This document shows, piece by piece, positions 1 through 5,941 of a stretch of 6,304 nt of DNA. This stretch comes from Tannerella sp. (GTDB lineage Bacteria; Bacteroidota; Bacteroidia; Bacteroidales; Tannerellaceae): the NCBI GenBank assembly GCA_031283915.1, contig JAITAY010000093.1, positions 1-6,304 on the forward strand, given 5' to 3'. A program made the translations under genes and the position numbers. Below the pieces are notes generated by a model. It was not told where the DNA came from, did not search any database, and saw nothing but the letters and a program-made list of their open reading frames with translations. Positions within the stretch are counted from its first letter, which is position 1, and every line of letters starts with the position of its first letter.

Positions 1-321
1 TGTTGCGGTTTCTTTCGCACGAACTTTTTTGCGAATGCATGCTTTTTTTGCGAAATAACACGCTCAACAGTTATTTTTTATCGGGCTACGCTCGCGGTGG
101 TGGGGGACTCCTGTGTAACTAACATGTATCGTATTGAACTACAGGCATTACACACTTATGCTTTTTGCGAAAAGAAACTCTCAACAGTTACTTTTTATCA
201 GGCTACACTCGCGGAGTTGAGGGACTCCTGTGTAACAACATTGCAAAAACTTCATATACAATCCATTCTGTTTTCGTGTAATGAAGGGCTTTTTGATTCC
301 GTTATTTGGGGTGGGCTGTAA
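1..321 (+). other. open frame through the tandem repeats, truncated at window start
   Basis: Frame 1 is open from base 1 to the TAA at 319-321 (106 codons), with the first ATG at 124 and a GTG at 97. Because the repeat period is 39 codons, both copies are read in the same frame and give related peptides: STVIFYRATLAVVGDSCVT in copy 1 and STVTFYQATLAELRDSCVT in copy 2. No ribosome binding site or recognisable domain is visible, the start would lie outside the window or be weak, and the third copy falls after the stop. It could be the tail of a repeat protein, or a non-coding repeat whose length happens to be a multiple of three. I do not recognise a family. Confidence 0.25.
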
Positions 322-341
322 GCTTTTATTGAGGGACTACT
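37..341 (+). repeat. 117-bp tandem repeat, two good copies and one decayed copy
   Basis: Copy 1 (about 39-120) and copy 2 (about 158-237) match at roughly 60 of 71 positions by eye from GCGAAA at 50 and 167, including shared CTCAACAGTTA and GGGACTCCTGTGTAAC. The offset is 117 bp, exactly 39 codons. A third, degraded copy is visible at 301-341 (GTTATTT, GGGCT, then TTGAGGGACT at 329), offset about 112-114 bp from copy 2. The mismatches are not concentrated at third codon positions, so coding constraint is not obvious. The array starts near the window edge and may extend further left. What it does is unknown. Confidence 0.75.
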
Positions 342-537
342 AACTACCTCACCGGACTTTGGCTACCGATTCCAACTCTCAATTTTCAATTCCGGTGAAA
401 GCCATTTGCTCACGGAGGGTTTGTCGGCGGACAAAACCATTGTTACTGCCAAAATGTCGGCTTTTTGTTTTGGTTCTGTTTTTGCTGACCGTTTCTGCAG
501 AAAAAAATCTTGTTGAGAAAAGAAAGGAATTAAATAT
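322..537 (+). other. non-coding leader upstream of clpB
   Basis: No convincing gene is seen here. A separated inverted repeat CACCGGA (350-356) / TCCGGTG (391-397) could form a hairpin with a 34-nt loop. The stretch at 460-490 is very T/G-rich, and its TGTTTTTG (478-485) is one base off the Bacteroidetes -7 element TAnnTTTG, but there is no matching -33 element at the right distance. The clpB promoter is therefore not located with confidence. The end carries the clpB ribosome binding site AAAGGA at 523-528. Confidence 0.5.
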
Positions 538-3132
538 ATGAATCTTAATAATTTCACAATCAAATCACAGGAGGCCGTCCAGCAGGCTGTCCGGTTAGTT
601 ACGGACAACGGCCAGCAGAGTGTTGAGACGATCCATTTGCTGAAAGCGGTTATTATGACAGGCGACAGCGTGGTGCATTTCCTTTTCCGGAAACTGGGGG
701 CAAACCTCCAGACGCTGGAGAAAACGTTAAACGCCCGAGTAGCACGTTATCCGAAGGTGTCGGGCGGAGAACCATACCTGAGCCGCGAAATGAATACGGT
801 GCTACAAAAGGCGATCGACCATTGTGAAAAGATGAGCGACCGGTACGTGTCCATCGAACACTTGCTGCTGGCCTTGCTGACGGAACAGAGCGAAGCCGCT
901 CAGTTGCTACGCGATGCCGGCCTGACGGAAAAAGAGTTGCGGCTGGCCATCGGAGAGTTGCGGAAGGGAAACAAAGTCACCAGCCAATCGGCGGAAGATA
1001 CGTATGATTCGCTCGGCAAATATGCCATTAATCTGAACGAACGCGCCCGTTCGGGCAAGCTGGACCCGGTTATCGGACGTGACGAGGAAATCCGCCGCGT
1101 ACTCCAGATTCTGAGCCGCCGGACAAAGAATAATCCCATCCTGATTGGCGAGCCGGGCGTGGGAAAGACCGCGATAGCCGAAGGGCTGGCACACCGGATT
1201 GTACGGGGCGATGTTCCTGAAAATCTGAAAAGCAGGCAACTGTTTTCGCTGGATATGGGCGCCTTGATTGCCGGAGCCAAATACAAGGGAGAATTTGAGG
1301 AACGGCTGAAGGCGGTTGTCAATGAAGTGATACAGTCGAACGGGGAAATTATACTTTTCATTGATGAAATCCATACGCTTGTCGGAGCAGGCAAAAGCGA
1401 AGGGGCGATGGACGCTGCCAACATCCTCAAGCCCGCGCTGGCAAGGGGCGAATTGCGTTCCATCGGGGCAACGACGCTGGATGAATACCAGAAATATTTC
1501 GAAAAGGACAAGGCGCTGGAACGCCGTTTCCAGACCGTGATCGTAGATGAACCCGACGAGGCCGACACGATTTCCATCCTGCGCGGACTGAAGGAAAAGT
1601 ATGAGAATCATCACAAGGTGCGCATCAAGGACGACGCCATCATTGCCGCCGTACAGCTTTCGACACGTTACATCACCGACCGCTTCTTGCCCGACAAAGC
1701 CATCGACCTGATGGATGAAGCGGCTGCCCGACTGCGGATTCAGGTCGATTCCGTACCGGAAGCGCTGGACGAAGTCTCGCGGCGTATCAAGCAACTGGAA
1801 ATTGAGCGGGAAGCCATCAAGCGCGAAAACGACGAACCGAAACTGCAGCAGTTGAGCCGGGAGATTGCCGATCTAAAGGAAGACGAACGGAAACAAAAAG
1901 CCCAATGGCAGAACGAGAAGGAACTGATCAATGAAATACAGCAGTGCAAGATCCATATCGAACACCTGAAATTTGAAGCCGACAAAGCCGAACGGGAAGG
2001 CGATTACGGGAAAGTGGCCGAGATACGCTACGGAAAAATCAGGGAAACGGAAAGCCGGATGGCTGCCACGCAGGAGAAACTGTATGCCATGCAGGGCGGA
2101 GCGGCCATGATCAAAGAGGAAGTCGATAGCGAAGACATTGCCGACGTCGTTTCGCGCTGGACGGGCATTCCGGTCAACAAGATGATGCAGAGTGAGCGCG
2201 AGAAGCTGCTCCACCTCGAAGACGAGTTGCATAAGCGGGTCGTCGGGCAGGAGGAGGCCATCCGGGCGATTGCCGACGCCGTACGTCGTAGCCGCGCCGG
2301 ACTGCAAGACCCCAAACGACCGGTCGGCTCGTTTATTTTCCTCGGTACTACGGGCGTAGGGAAAACGGAGCTGGCCAAGGCGCTGGCCGAATACCTCTTC
2401 GACGACGAAAACATGATGACGCGCATCGACATGAGCGAATACCAGGAGAAATTCAGCGCCAGCCGACTGGTGGGAGCGCCTCCCGGTTACGTTGGATACG
2501 ACGAAGGCGGGCAACTGACCGAAGCCATTCGCCACAAACCCTATTCCGTCGTCCTTTTCGACGAAATAGAAAAAGCGCACCCGGACGTCTTCAACATCCT
2601 GCTGCAAGTGCTGGACGACGGACGACTGACAGACAACAAGGGACGTACCGTAAATTTCAAGAATACGATCATCATCATGACCAGCAACATCGGTTCGGGG
2701 ATGATCCGGGAAAACTTCGAGCAAATCAATTCGGCCAATCGTGAACGGATCATTGAAAACACGCGCAACCAGGCGCTTGACCTGCTCAAAAAGACGATTC
2801 GCCCGGAGTTTCTAAACCGTATTGATGAAATCATCATGTTCACGCCGCTGGACGAGTACGAGATCCGTCAGATTGTCGGCCTGCAGTTGGAGAATATCCG
2901 CCGAATGCTGGAGAAGAACGGGTTTACACTGACCTTTACCGATGCAGCTGCCTCGCTGATAGCCGAAAAAGGGTACGACCCTCAGTTCGGTGCGCGACCG
3001 GTGAAGCGTATCATCCAGAGCTTGGTATTGAATGAACTGTCGAAGCAAATCCTCCGTGCAGCCCTCGACCGCAGTCGTCCCGTCGTGATCGACGCCGAAG
3101 GAGACGGGCTGGCATTCAAAAATACAAACTGA
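538..3132 (+). CDS. clpB: ATP-dependent chaperone ClpB (Hsp100 disaggregase)
   Basis: ClpB forms hexamers in the cytoplasm that pull polypeptides out of aggregates with help from DnaK/DnaJ/GrpE. The 864 residues match the usual length and contain every domain. The N-terminal Clp repeat domain is at about 1-145. AAA-1 follows, with Walker A GEPGVGKT 204-211, pore-loop Tyr249, Walker B ILFIDE 272-277 and arginine fingers Arg329/330. The coiled-coil middle domain spans about 400-525 and separates ClpB from ClpA. AAA-2 has Walker A GTTGVGKT 603-610, pore-loop Tyr651, Walker B VVLFDE 671-676, arginine finger Arg761 and sensor-2 GARPVKR 818-824. No ClpP-binding IGF/L loop was noticed, which fits a non-proteolytic disaggregase. 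The ATG start has AAAGGA nine bases upstream and the N-terminus MNLNNFTIKSQEAVQ aligns with the family start. Downstream there is no strong terminator; the next gene begins 202 bp away. Heat-shock control is expected for the family, but no operator is visible. Confidence 0.98.
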   Translation: MNLNNFTIKSQEAVQQAVRLVTDNGQQSVETIHLLKAVIMTGDSVVHFLFRKLGANLQTLEKTLNARVARYPKVSGGEPYLSREMNTVLQKAIDHCEKMSDRYVSIEHLLLALLTEQSEAAQLLRDAGLTEKELRLAIGELRKGNKVTSQSAEDTYDSLGKYAINLNERARSGKLDPVIGRDEEIRRVLQILSRRTKNNPILIGEPGVGKTAIAEGLAHRIVRGDVPENLKSRQLFSLDMGALIAGAKYKGEFEERLKAVVNEVIQSNGEIILFIDEIHTLVGAGKSEGAMDAANILKPALARGELRSIGATTLDEYQKYFEKDKALERRFQTVIVDEPDEADTISILRGLKEKYENHHKVRIKDDAIIAAVQLSTRYITDRFLPDKAIDLMDEAAARLRIQVDSVPEALDEVSRRIKQLEIEREAIKRENDEPKLQQLSREIADLKEDERKQKAQWQNEKELINEIQQCKIHIEHLKFEADKAEREGDYGKVAEIRYGKIRETESRMAATQEKLYAMQGGAAMIKEEVDSEDIADVVSRWTGIPVNKMMQSEREKLLHLEDELHKRVVGQEEAIRAIADAVRRSRAGLQDPKRPVGSFIFLGTTGVGKTELAKALAEYLFDDENMMTRIDMSEYQEKFSASRLVGAPPGYVGYDEGGQLTEAIRHKPYSVVLFDEIEKAHPDVFNILLQVLDDGRLTDNKGRTVNFKNTIIIMTSNIGSGMIRENFEQINSANRERIIENTRNQALDLLKKTIRPEFLNRIDEIIMFTPLDEYEIRQIVGLQLENIRRMLEKNGFTLTFTDAAASLIAEKGYDPQFGARPVKRIIQSLVLNELSKQILRAALDRSRPVVIDAEGDGLAFKNTN

Positions 3133-3165
3133 CGATAACCAGTGAGCTATAACCTGAGGACTGTG

Positions 3166-3255
3166 ATTTTTTCCCAAAGGAAGCGGAACCGGCTGGTTGG
3201 TCTCCCGGTCGACCATCATCCCGTAGATGCCCCTGCCGGACGCTTCGTAATGATC
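3166..3255 (-). pseudogene. possible antisense remnant of a hotdog-fold thioesterase C-terminus
   Basis: On the minus strand, after a TAA at 3256-3258, an open frame reads YEASGRGIYG (3249-3220) and then MMVDRETNQPVPLP (3219-3178). The pattern VDxETxxPVxLP resembles the end of acyl-CoA/acyl-ACP thioesterases of the 4HBT superfamily. Nothing upstream of the TAA continues it, and downstream the frame runs without its own stop into the antisense of clpB. If real, it is a scrap of a decayed gene lacking start, body and stop. Resemblance is from memory of the motif, not a search; it could be chance. Confidence 0.25.
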
Positions 3256-3270
3256 TTACCCGAATTTTCG

Positions 3271-3278
3271 TATATTTG
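3271..3278 (+). promoter_or_regulatory. Bacteroidetes -7 promoter element for the alcohol dehydrogenase gene
   Basis: TATATTTG is an exact match to TAnnTTTG, the -7 element recognised by the primary sigma factor of Bacteroides. It is followed by a plausible transcription start near 3285 and sits 56 bases before the ATG at 3335. No good -33 TTTG was found 19-21 bases upstream (the best is TTCG at 3244), so the promoter may be weak or need an activator. It suggests the dehydrogenase is transcribed separately from clpB. Confidence 0.5.
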
Positions 3279-3334
3279 TGCCGCACGAATGAAAAAAGAG
3301 TGTGAAAACGAATAGGAACAGATAAACAAGTAAT

Positions 3335-4507
3335 ATGTTGAAATCAGGAATATACATGCAATTAGCGCCGGTTCTTTTTGGCCGGGGCGTTCTGGCGTAC
3401 GCCGGCGAAAAGACAAGGGAAACCGGTATAACCAAGGCGCTGGTCGTCACCGATCAGACCGTTTTGCAATTGGGGTGGGCGGAAAAACTGACGTCATATC
3501 TGAGTGCATCCAGTATCTCGGTTACGCTGTGGGCGGATGTGGAAACGGATACGCCCGAACATACGGTGAGAACGGCAGCCACCCTCGCTCGTGACAGGCA
3601 GATCAACGGCGTTGTGGCCATTGGGGGCGGAAGCACGTTGGACACAGCCAAGGCCATTTCCGTCATCGCATCCAACGGCGAGGCCATCCTGCAAGAGATT
3701 CCGGCCTATCTCTCCGGACAGAAGAAATATCCGGTGAAACCTTTCCCCACAGTCCTGATTCCGACGACTTCCGGCACCGGTTCGGAATCCACGTTTGTCG
3801 CTGTGATAAGTTCGGAAGTGCTGGACTGCAAAATCGGACTGCCCTGTCCGCCGGCTTACGCCATCGTCGACCCGCTCCTCACGGTCAGCGTGCCGCCTCT
3901 TGTCACGGCTTTTACGGGAATGGATGCCTTTTCACATGCCAGCGAAGCCCTGACGGAACGGAAAAACACGCATCATTCCGATCTCCTGGCTTATGAAGCC
4001 ATTCATCTGGTAAGCCAATGGTTACCGATAGTCGTCAAGGACGGGAACAACCTGGAAGCACGGGAATACCTGGCGCTGGCCAGCAACTATGCCGGCATAG
4101 CTTTTAACGAGGCCGGCGTTCACCTGGGACATTCCATCGCACACGCCCTCGGACATGTATATCATATCCCGCATGGCATCTGTTGTGCATTGGTCACACC
4201 GGCTGTCATTGAGTTTGCTGCAAAAACATATCCGGAAAAAATCAAACGGACAGGTGAAGCGATGGGGCTGTCTGTTCGTTCGGACGACCCGGCGGAAATC
4301 GGCTGTCAAGTGGCCGGGCAGGTCAGGGCGCTGCTCAGAGAAACCGGTATTCCTTCACTGGCAGCGCAAGGTTATGCAAGAGAGCAAATATTGGCCGTAA
4401 AACCGCTGATATACGGCGAACCCCTGAGCACCACCTACGACGGAATCATCACGGAACAGGACGTGGAAAACGTACTGTCTGGCATGTACGACAAGTACGG
4501 CGATTAA
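3335..4507 (+). CDS. iron-containing (group III) alcohol dehydrogenase
   Basis: A cytoplasmic NAD(P)-dependent oxidoreductase interconverting an alcohol and an aldehyde or ketone; the substrate cannot be told from sequence. The 390 residues fit the family (FucO, lactaldehyde reductase, butanol dehydrogenase). The N-terminal dinucleotide-binding half has LFGRG (14-18), GGGS (97-100) with Asp103, and PTTSGTGSE (143-151). The helical C-terminal half carries the four metal ligands: Asp197 and His201 in GMDAFSHASEAL, His266 in GHSIAHALG, and His280 in IPHG. These correspond to FucO Asp196, His200, His263 and His277, so the enzyme should be active. The ATG at 3335 has only a weak upstream site; the in-frame ATG at 3356 (383 aa) has AGGA six bases before it and is a real alternative. 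The first start is kept because family members usually have 10-12 residues before the FGxG motif. It stands alone, with its own promoter-like element and no partner genes. Confidence 0.93.
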   Translation: MLKSGIYMQLAPVLFGRGVLAYAGEKTRETGITKALVVTDQTVLQLGWAEKLTSYLSASSISVTLWADVETDTPEHTVRTAATLARDRQINGVVAIGGGSTLDTAKAISVIASNGEAILQEIPAYLSGQKKYPVKPFPTVLIPTTSGTGSESTFVAVISSEVLDCKIGLPCPPAYAIVDPLLTVSVPPLVTAFTGMDAFSHASEALTERKNTHHSDLLAYEAIHLVSQWLPIVVKDGNNLEAREYLALASNYAGIAFNEAGVHLGHSIAHALGHVYHIPHGICCALVTPAVIEFAAKTYPEKIKRTGEAMGLSVRSDDPAEIGCQVAGQVRALLRETGIPSLAAQGYAREQILAVKPLIYGEPLSTTYDGIITEQDVENVLSGMYDKYGD

Positions 4508-4723
4508 CTCTGCTGCGCCGACGAGTAATGTTGCTTGTATAAGAGAGATAAAAACACTAATGGATATACCTGATCAGGAGTTGTTAATACAAATTAATTA
4601 ACAGGTACACGATTAATTTTAGTCGATACATTCCACAATATTTTCATCCAAGATGTTTCTCCATTTTATTATTTATATTATGTGTTATATTTTTTGTCAA
4701 TATATTTCCAACCAATTATAGGA
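4508..4723. other. AT-rich intergenic spacer with dyad symmetries
   Basis: No gene is supported here. A 10-bp palindrome CCTGATCAGG lies at 4569-4578. GTTAAT (4583-4588) pairs with ATTAAC (4597-4602), and TACCT (4567-4571) with AGGTA (4603-4607), giving a bulged hairpin. A near-perfect dyad CGATTAATTTTAGTCG follows at 4610-4625. None is followed by a clean T-run, so they are not textbook terminators for the dehydrogenase, though they may mark its 3' end. A 13-codon frame (4560-4601, MDIPDQELLIQIN) is too short to call. The rest (4626-4720) is simply A/T-rich. Confidence 0.5.
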
Positions 4724-4902
4724 GCACCGTTCCGGCTGTTTACGACGGTTTGGCGGCCCGAATAAGAAAATACATAGCATTTTCAGGGCAGAAAAATTGT
4801 GTCGGAGCAACACAGCACGAGAATGAGCGTAGCGGAATGACCTGGCCGTTACGGATGCTTCGCCGTCTGCTGGCGGCGAAGCTATACAGTCCTGTAATGT
4901 GC
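4724..4902. repeat. structured intergenic element with inverted ends
   Basis: The left end reads GCACCGTTCCGGCTGT (4724-4739). The right end, ACAGTCCTGTAATGTGC (4886-4902), reads in reverse complement GCACATTACAGGACTGT, a recognisable relative of the 5819-5838 copy GCACATAACGTTCCGGCTGT. Between the ends are successive hairpins: ACCGT 4726-4730/ACGGT 4745-4749; GCCC 4756-4759 plus GAAAAT 4766-4771 with ATTTTC 4779-4784 plus GGGC 4786-4789; TGTGT 4798-4802/ACACA 4810-4814; CGTAGCGG 4828-4835/CCGTTACG 4846-4853 (one G-T); and GCTTCGCCG 4857-4865/CGGCGAAGC 4874-4882. The element is richer in G+C than the DNA on its left. It directly follows the stop of the minus-strand 170-aa gene. It could be a recombination site, a mobile repeat or a structured RNA or 3' UTR. 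Confidence 0.6.
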
Positions 4903-4904
4903 AG

Positions 4905-4919
4905 TGGGGGCGTACCCCA
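4905..4919 (-). terminator. short hairpin just after the 170-aa gene stop
   Basis: TGGGG (4905-4909) and CCCCA (4915-4919) form a five-pair, G/C-rich stem with loop GCGTA, four bases past the stop codon of the minus-strand gene. There is no T-run after it on the minus strand, so intrinsic termination is not demonstrated. Together with the strong GCTTCGCCG hairpin at 4857-4882 it may stabilise or end the transcript. Confidence 0.3.
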
Positions 4920-4923
4920 TTAT

Positions 4924-5436
4924 TTATTTCGCAAACCGATTTTGAAAAAATTCGGTAAACGGCGTAAATTCATCAACGTAAGAAACCGGAATTATCAATG
5001 CGCCGAGCCTTCCCCATGCCGCTGAAGCGATAATTGCAAAATCTAACGGAGCATCGCCGAGTTCCGGATGTGAAATACTGAAACTGCCGGTGTTTTGATG
5101 ATACTCGGCTTTTTCACACTCGCTTTTTTTACAAAACACAGGTTCCCCTACAGACGCAAGGTCATTTGTTGTAGAGATAATCACAATCTCCGGATCATCG
5201 CCGTCTTTATATCCTACGATGTAATTGTAATAAGTTCGGATCTCTTTTGTCAGTTTTTTGGTCGTAACCATGTTCATCCCTGCCAGAACGTTATAACTCC
5301 CTCCGTCCTCTACCTTTGCGTTAAAGATGTTTCGAATTTTTTCTTTTTTTCCTTCAGTGTTACCGCTGGATTGTGCCCCCGCTATTCCGCCGATGGCGTC
5401 GCCAACCAGTCCTTTGAATTTGTTAAACAAGCCCAT
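4924..5436 (-). CDS. unrecognised 170-aa protein with amphipathic glycine-rich N-terminus
   Basis: I do not recognise a family. Residues 1-21 (MGLFNKFKGLVGDAIGGIAGA) form a glycine-rich amphipathic segment that could sit on a membrane surface; it is not a typical signal peptide. A charged linker (22-40) leads to a globular-looking alpha/beta domain of about 45-170, with a Cys-x4-Cys pair (Cys102, Cys107) and a hydrophobic strand LGALIIPV (144-151). The start is secure: AAGGAGG lies about nine bases upstream of the ATG, the best ribosome binding site in the window, so this gene is probably translated more strongly than its upstream partner. It is 40 bp downstream of the Imm17-like gene and likely co-transcribed. 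By position it may be a second immunity or defence gene, or an unrelated cassette passenger; the sequence does not decide. Confidence 0.8.
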   Translation of the reverse strand: MGLFNKFKGLVGDAIGGIAGAQSSGNTEGKKEKIRNIFNAKVEDGGSYNVLAGMNMVTTKKLTKEIRTYYNYIVGYKDGDDPEIVIISTTNDLASVGEPVFCKKSECEKAEYHQNTGSFSISHPELGDAPLDFAIIASAAWGRLGALIIPVSYVDEFTPFTEFFQNRFAK

Positions 5437-5481
5437 TTTAATTCCTCCTTAATTTAAGTTTTAATTCCTCTTTAATTTAAT
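5436..5481 (-). repeat. 23-bp tandem duplication carrying the ribosome binding site
   Basis: Two adjacent 23-bp copies (5436-5458 and 5459-5481) differ at two positions. On the minus strand the copy next to the 170-aa gene contains AAGGAGGAATTAAAA and the upstream copy AAAGAGGAATTAAAA. Only the first positions a strong Shine-Dalgarno in front of an ATG. The other overlaps the stop codon of the upstream gene (5477-5479). The duplication fills the whole 40-bp gap between the two genes. Confidence 0.85.
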
Positions 5482-5767
5482 GCCAATATAGATTGGCCCT
5501 GAAAATATAAAACACAATGCTACAAATTATACAAATAATTCCTGTTATCAGGACAAGCGTCCTTCGTATTCCGGGAGAATAATTTCTTACGGTATGGCGG
5601 CTGGGATATAACCACCTCCAGTTGAATATAAAACCCAATATTAACAGGCAGCCGCCCAAAAACAATACCGCACATGGTCCCACAGGGCCTAATGCCTGCC
5701 AACATTCAGAAATTTTACCAAAAACATCGTCAATGTTCTCCCCTCTGATATTTATTCTGTATATCAC
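5477..5767 (-). CDS. small two-helix membrane protein, Imm17-like
   Basis: A 96-residue protein with two predicted membrane helices, about 29-49 (PVGPCAVLFLGGCLLILGFIF in outline) and 69-88 (the LVLITGIICIICSIVFYIF stretch). Between them are an aromatic FNWRWLYP motif (48-55) and a basic, glycine-containing loop before RRT (68-70). This layout, with the NWxW motif right after helix 1, resembles Imm17, a predicted inner-membrane immunity family of polymorphic toxin systems; the assignment is from memory. The start is uncertain. The frame opens after a TAA, and the first usual start is GTG at 5765-5767 without a good ribosome binding site. AGAGGGGAG (5735-5743) lies just before an ATT codon at 5730-5732, which would give a protein of about 85 aa, closer to the family's size. 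No toxin gene is in the window. It is the first gene of a two-gene unit with the 170-aa protein. Confidence 0.7.
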   Translation of the reverse strand: MIYRINIRGENIDDVFGKISECWQALGPVGPCAVLFLGGCLLILGFIFNWRWLYPSRHTVRNYSPGIRRTLVLITGIICIICSIVFYIFRANLYWH

Positions 5768-5795
5768 ATTTTTTATATTTTACAAACATCCTATT

Positions 5796-5873
5796 CTATA
5801 AAATTTTAGCACCACATTGCACATAACGTTCCGGCTGTATCCGATTCGTTGTTCCGCATCCGCTTCCCATCAT
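5796..5873 (-). other. possible 25-codon upstream ORF in the leader of the Imm17-like gene
   Basis: ATGATG at 5868-5873 opens a frame of 25 codons ending in TAG (5796-5798), preceded by a purine-rich GGAAAAGG (5884-5891), ten bases before the ATG. It lies inside the predicted 5' leader and contains the repeat end at 5819-5838, so its codons are largely fixed by that repeat. It may be a leader peptide or mere chance. Confidence 0.2.
5819..5838. repeat. right-hand copy of the element end
   Basis: GCACATAACGTTCCGGCTGT matches GCACCGTTCCGGCTGT at 4724-4739 apart from a 4-base gap; the last 12 bases (CGTTCCGGCTGT, 5827-5838 and 4728-4739) are identical. It is also an imperfect inverted copy of 4886-4902. 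The bases beyond 5838 show no clear similarity to the interior of the left element, so only its outer end is preserved here. The two copies bracket the minus-strand gene pair. Confidence 0.7.
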
Positions 5874-5893
5874 TTTCAAAACCTTTTCCGCCA

Positions 5894-5927
5894 CAAAGAT
5901 AGCATAAAACCCTCAATTATACATAAA
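5894..5927 (-). promoter_or_regulatory. Bacteroidetes-type promoter for the minus-strand gene pair
   Basis: On the minus strand, TATCTTTG (5894-5901) is an exact TAnnTTTG -7 element, followed by the common GTGGC start context. TTTATG (5922-5927) lies 20 bases upstream, at the expected distance for the -33 TTTG box, though it is not a perfect match. Transcription would begin near 5887, giving a leader of about 120 bases before the Imm17-like GTG. The end of the insertion sequence is only about 15 bases upstream of the -33 box. Confidence 0.6.
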
Positions 5928-5941
5928 CGAATAAAAAAATC

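Noticed and set aside
39..341. CRISPR-like array at the window start
   Set aside because: Repeat units are about 80 bp and diverged, with only two good copies and no spacers of uniform length; this is a tandem repeat, not CRISPR.
359..541. Plus-strand 60-codon frame with a hydrophobic stretch, its TGA overlapping the clpB ATG
   Set aside because: It begins at TTG without a ribosome binding site, codes through a T/G-rich leader, and resembles no family. The ATGA overlap looks like coupling but is probably chance.
900..2724. Long minus-strand open frames opposite clpB (225, 295 and 283 codons)
   Set aside because: They are shadows of a strongly coding, fully conserved clpB frame; they overlap one another in different frames, have no family resemblance and no ribosome binding sites.
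3133..3175. Possible clpB terminator ending in TTTTTT at 3169-3174
   Set aside because: The only stem that can be drawn before the T-run is CAGT/ACTG with a long loop, too weak for an intrinsic terminator.
4750..5025. Plus-strand 91-codon frame across the hairpin element
   Set aside because: It reads through the stem-loops and into the antisense of the well-supported 170-aa gene, begins without a ribosome binding site, and has no recognisable domain.
5095..5457. Plus-strand 120-codon frame antisense to the 170-aa gene
   Set aside because: The opposite strand has the strong AAGGAGG and a sensible protein. This frame is rich in Phe/Ile/Val, as expected from an antisense reading.
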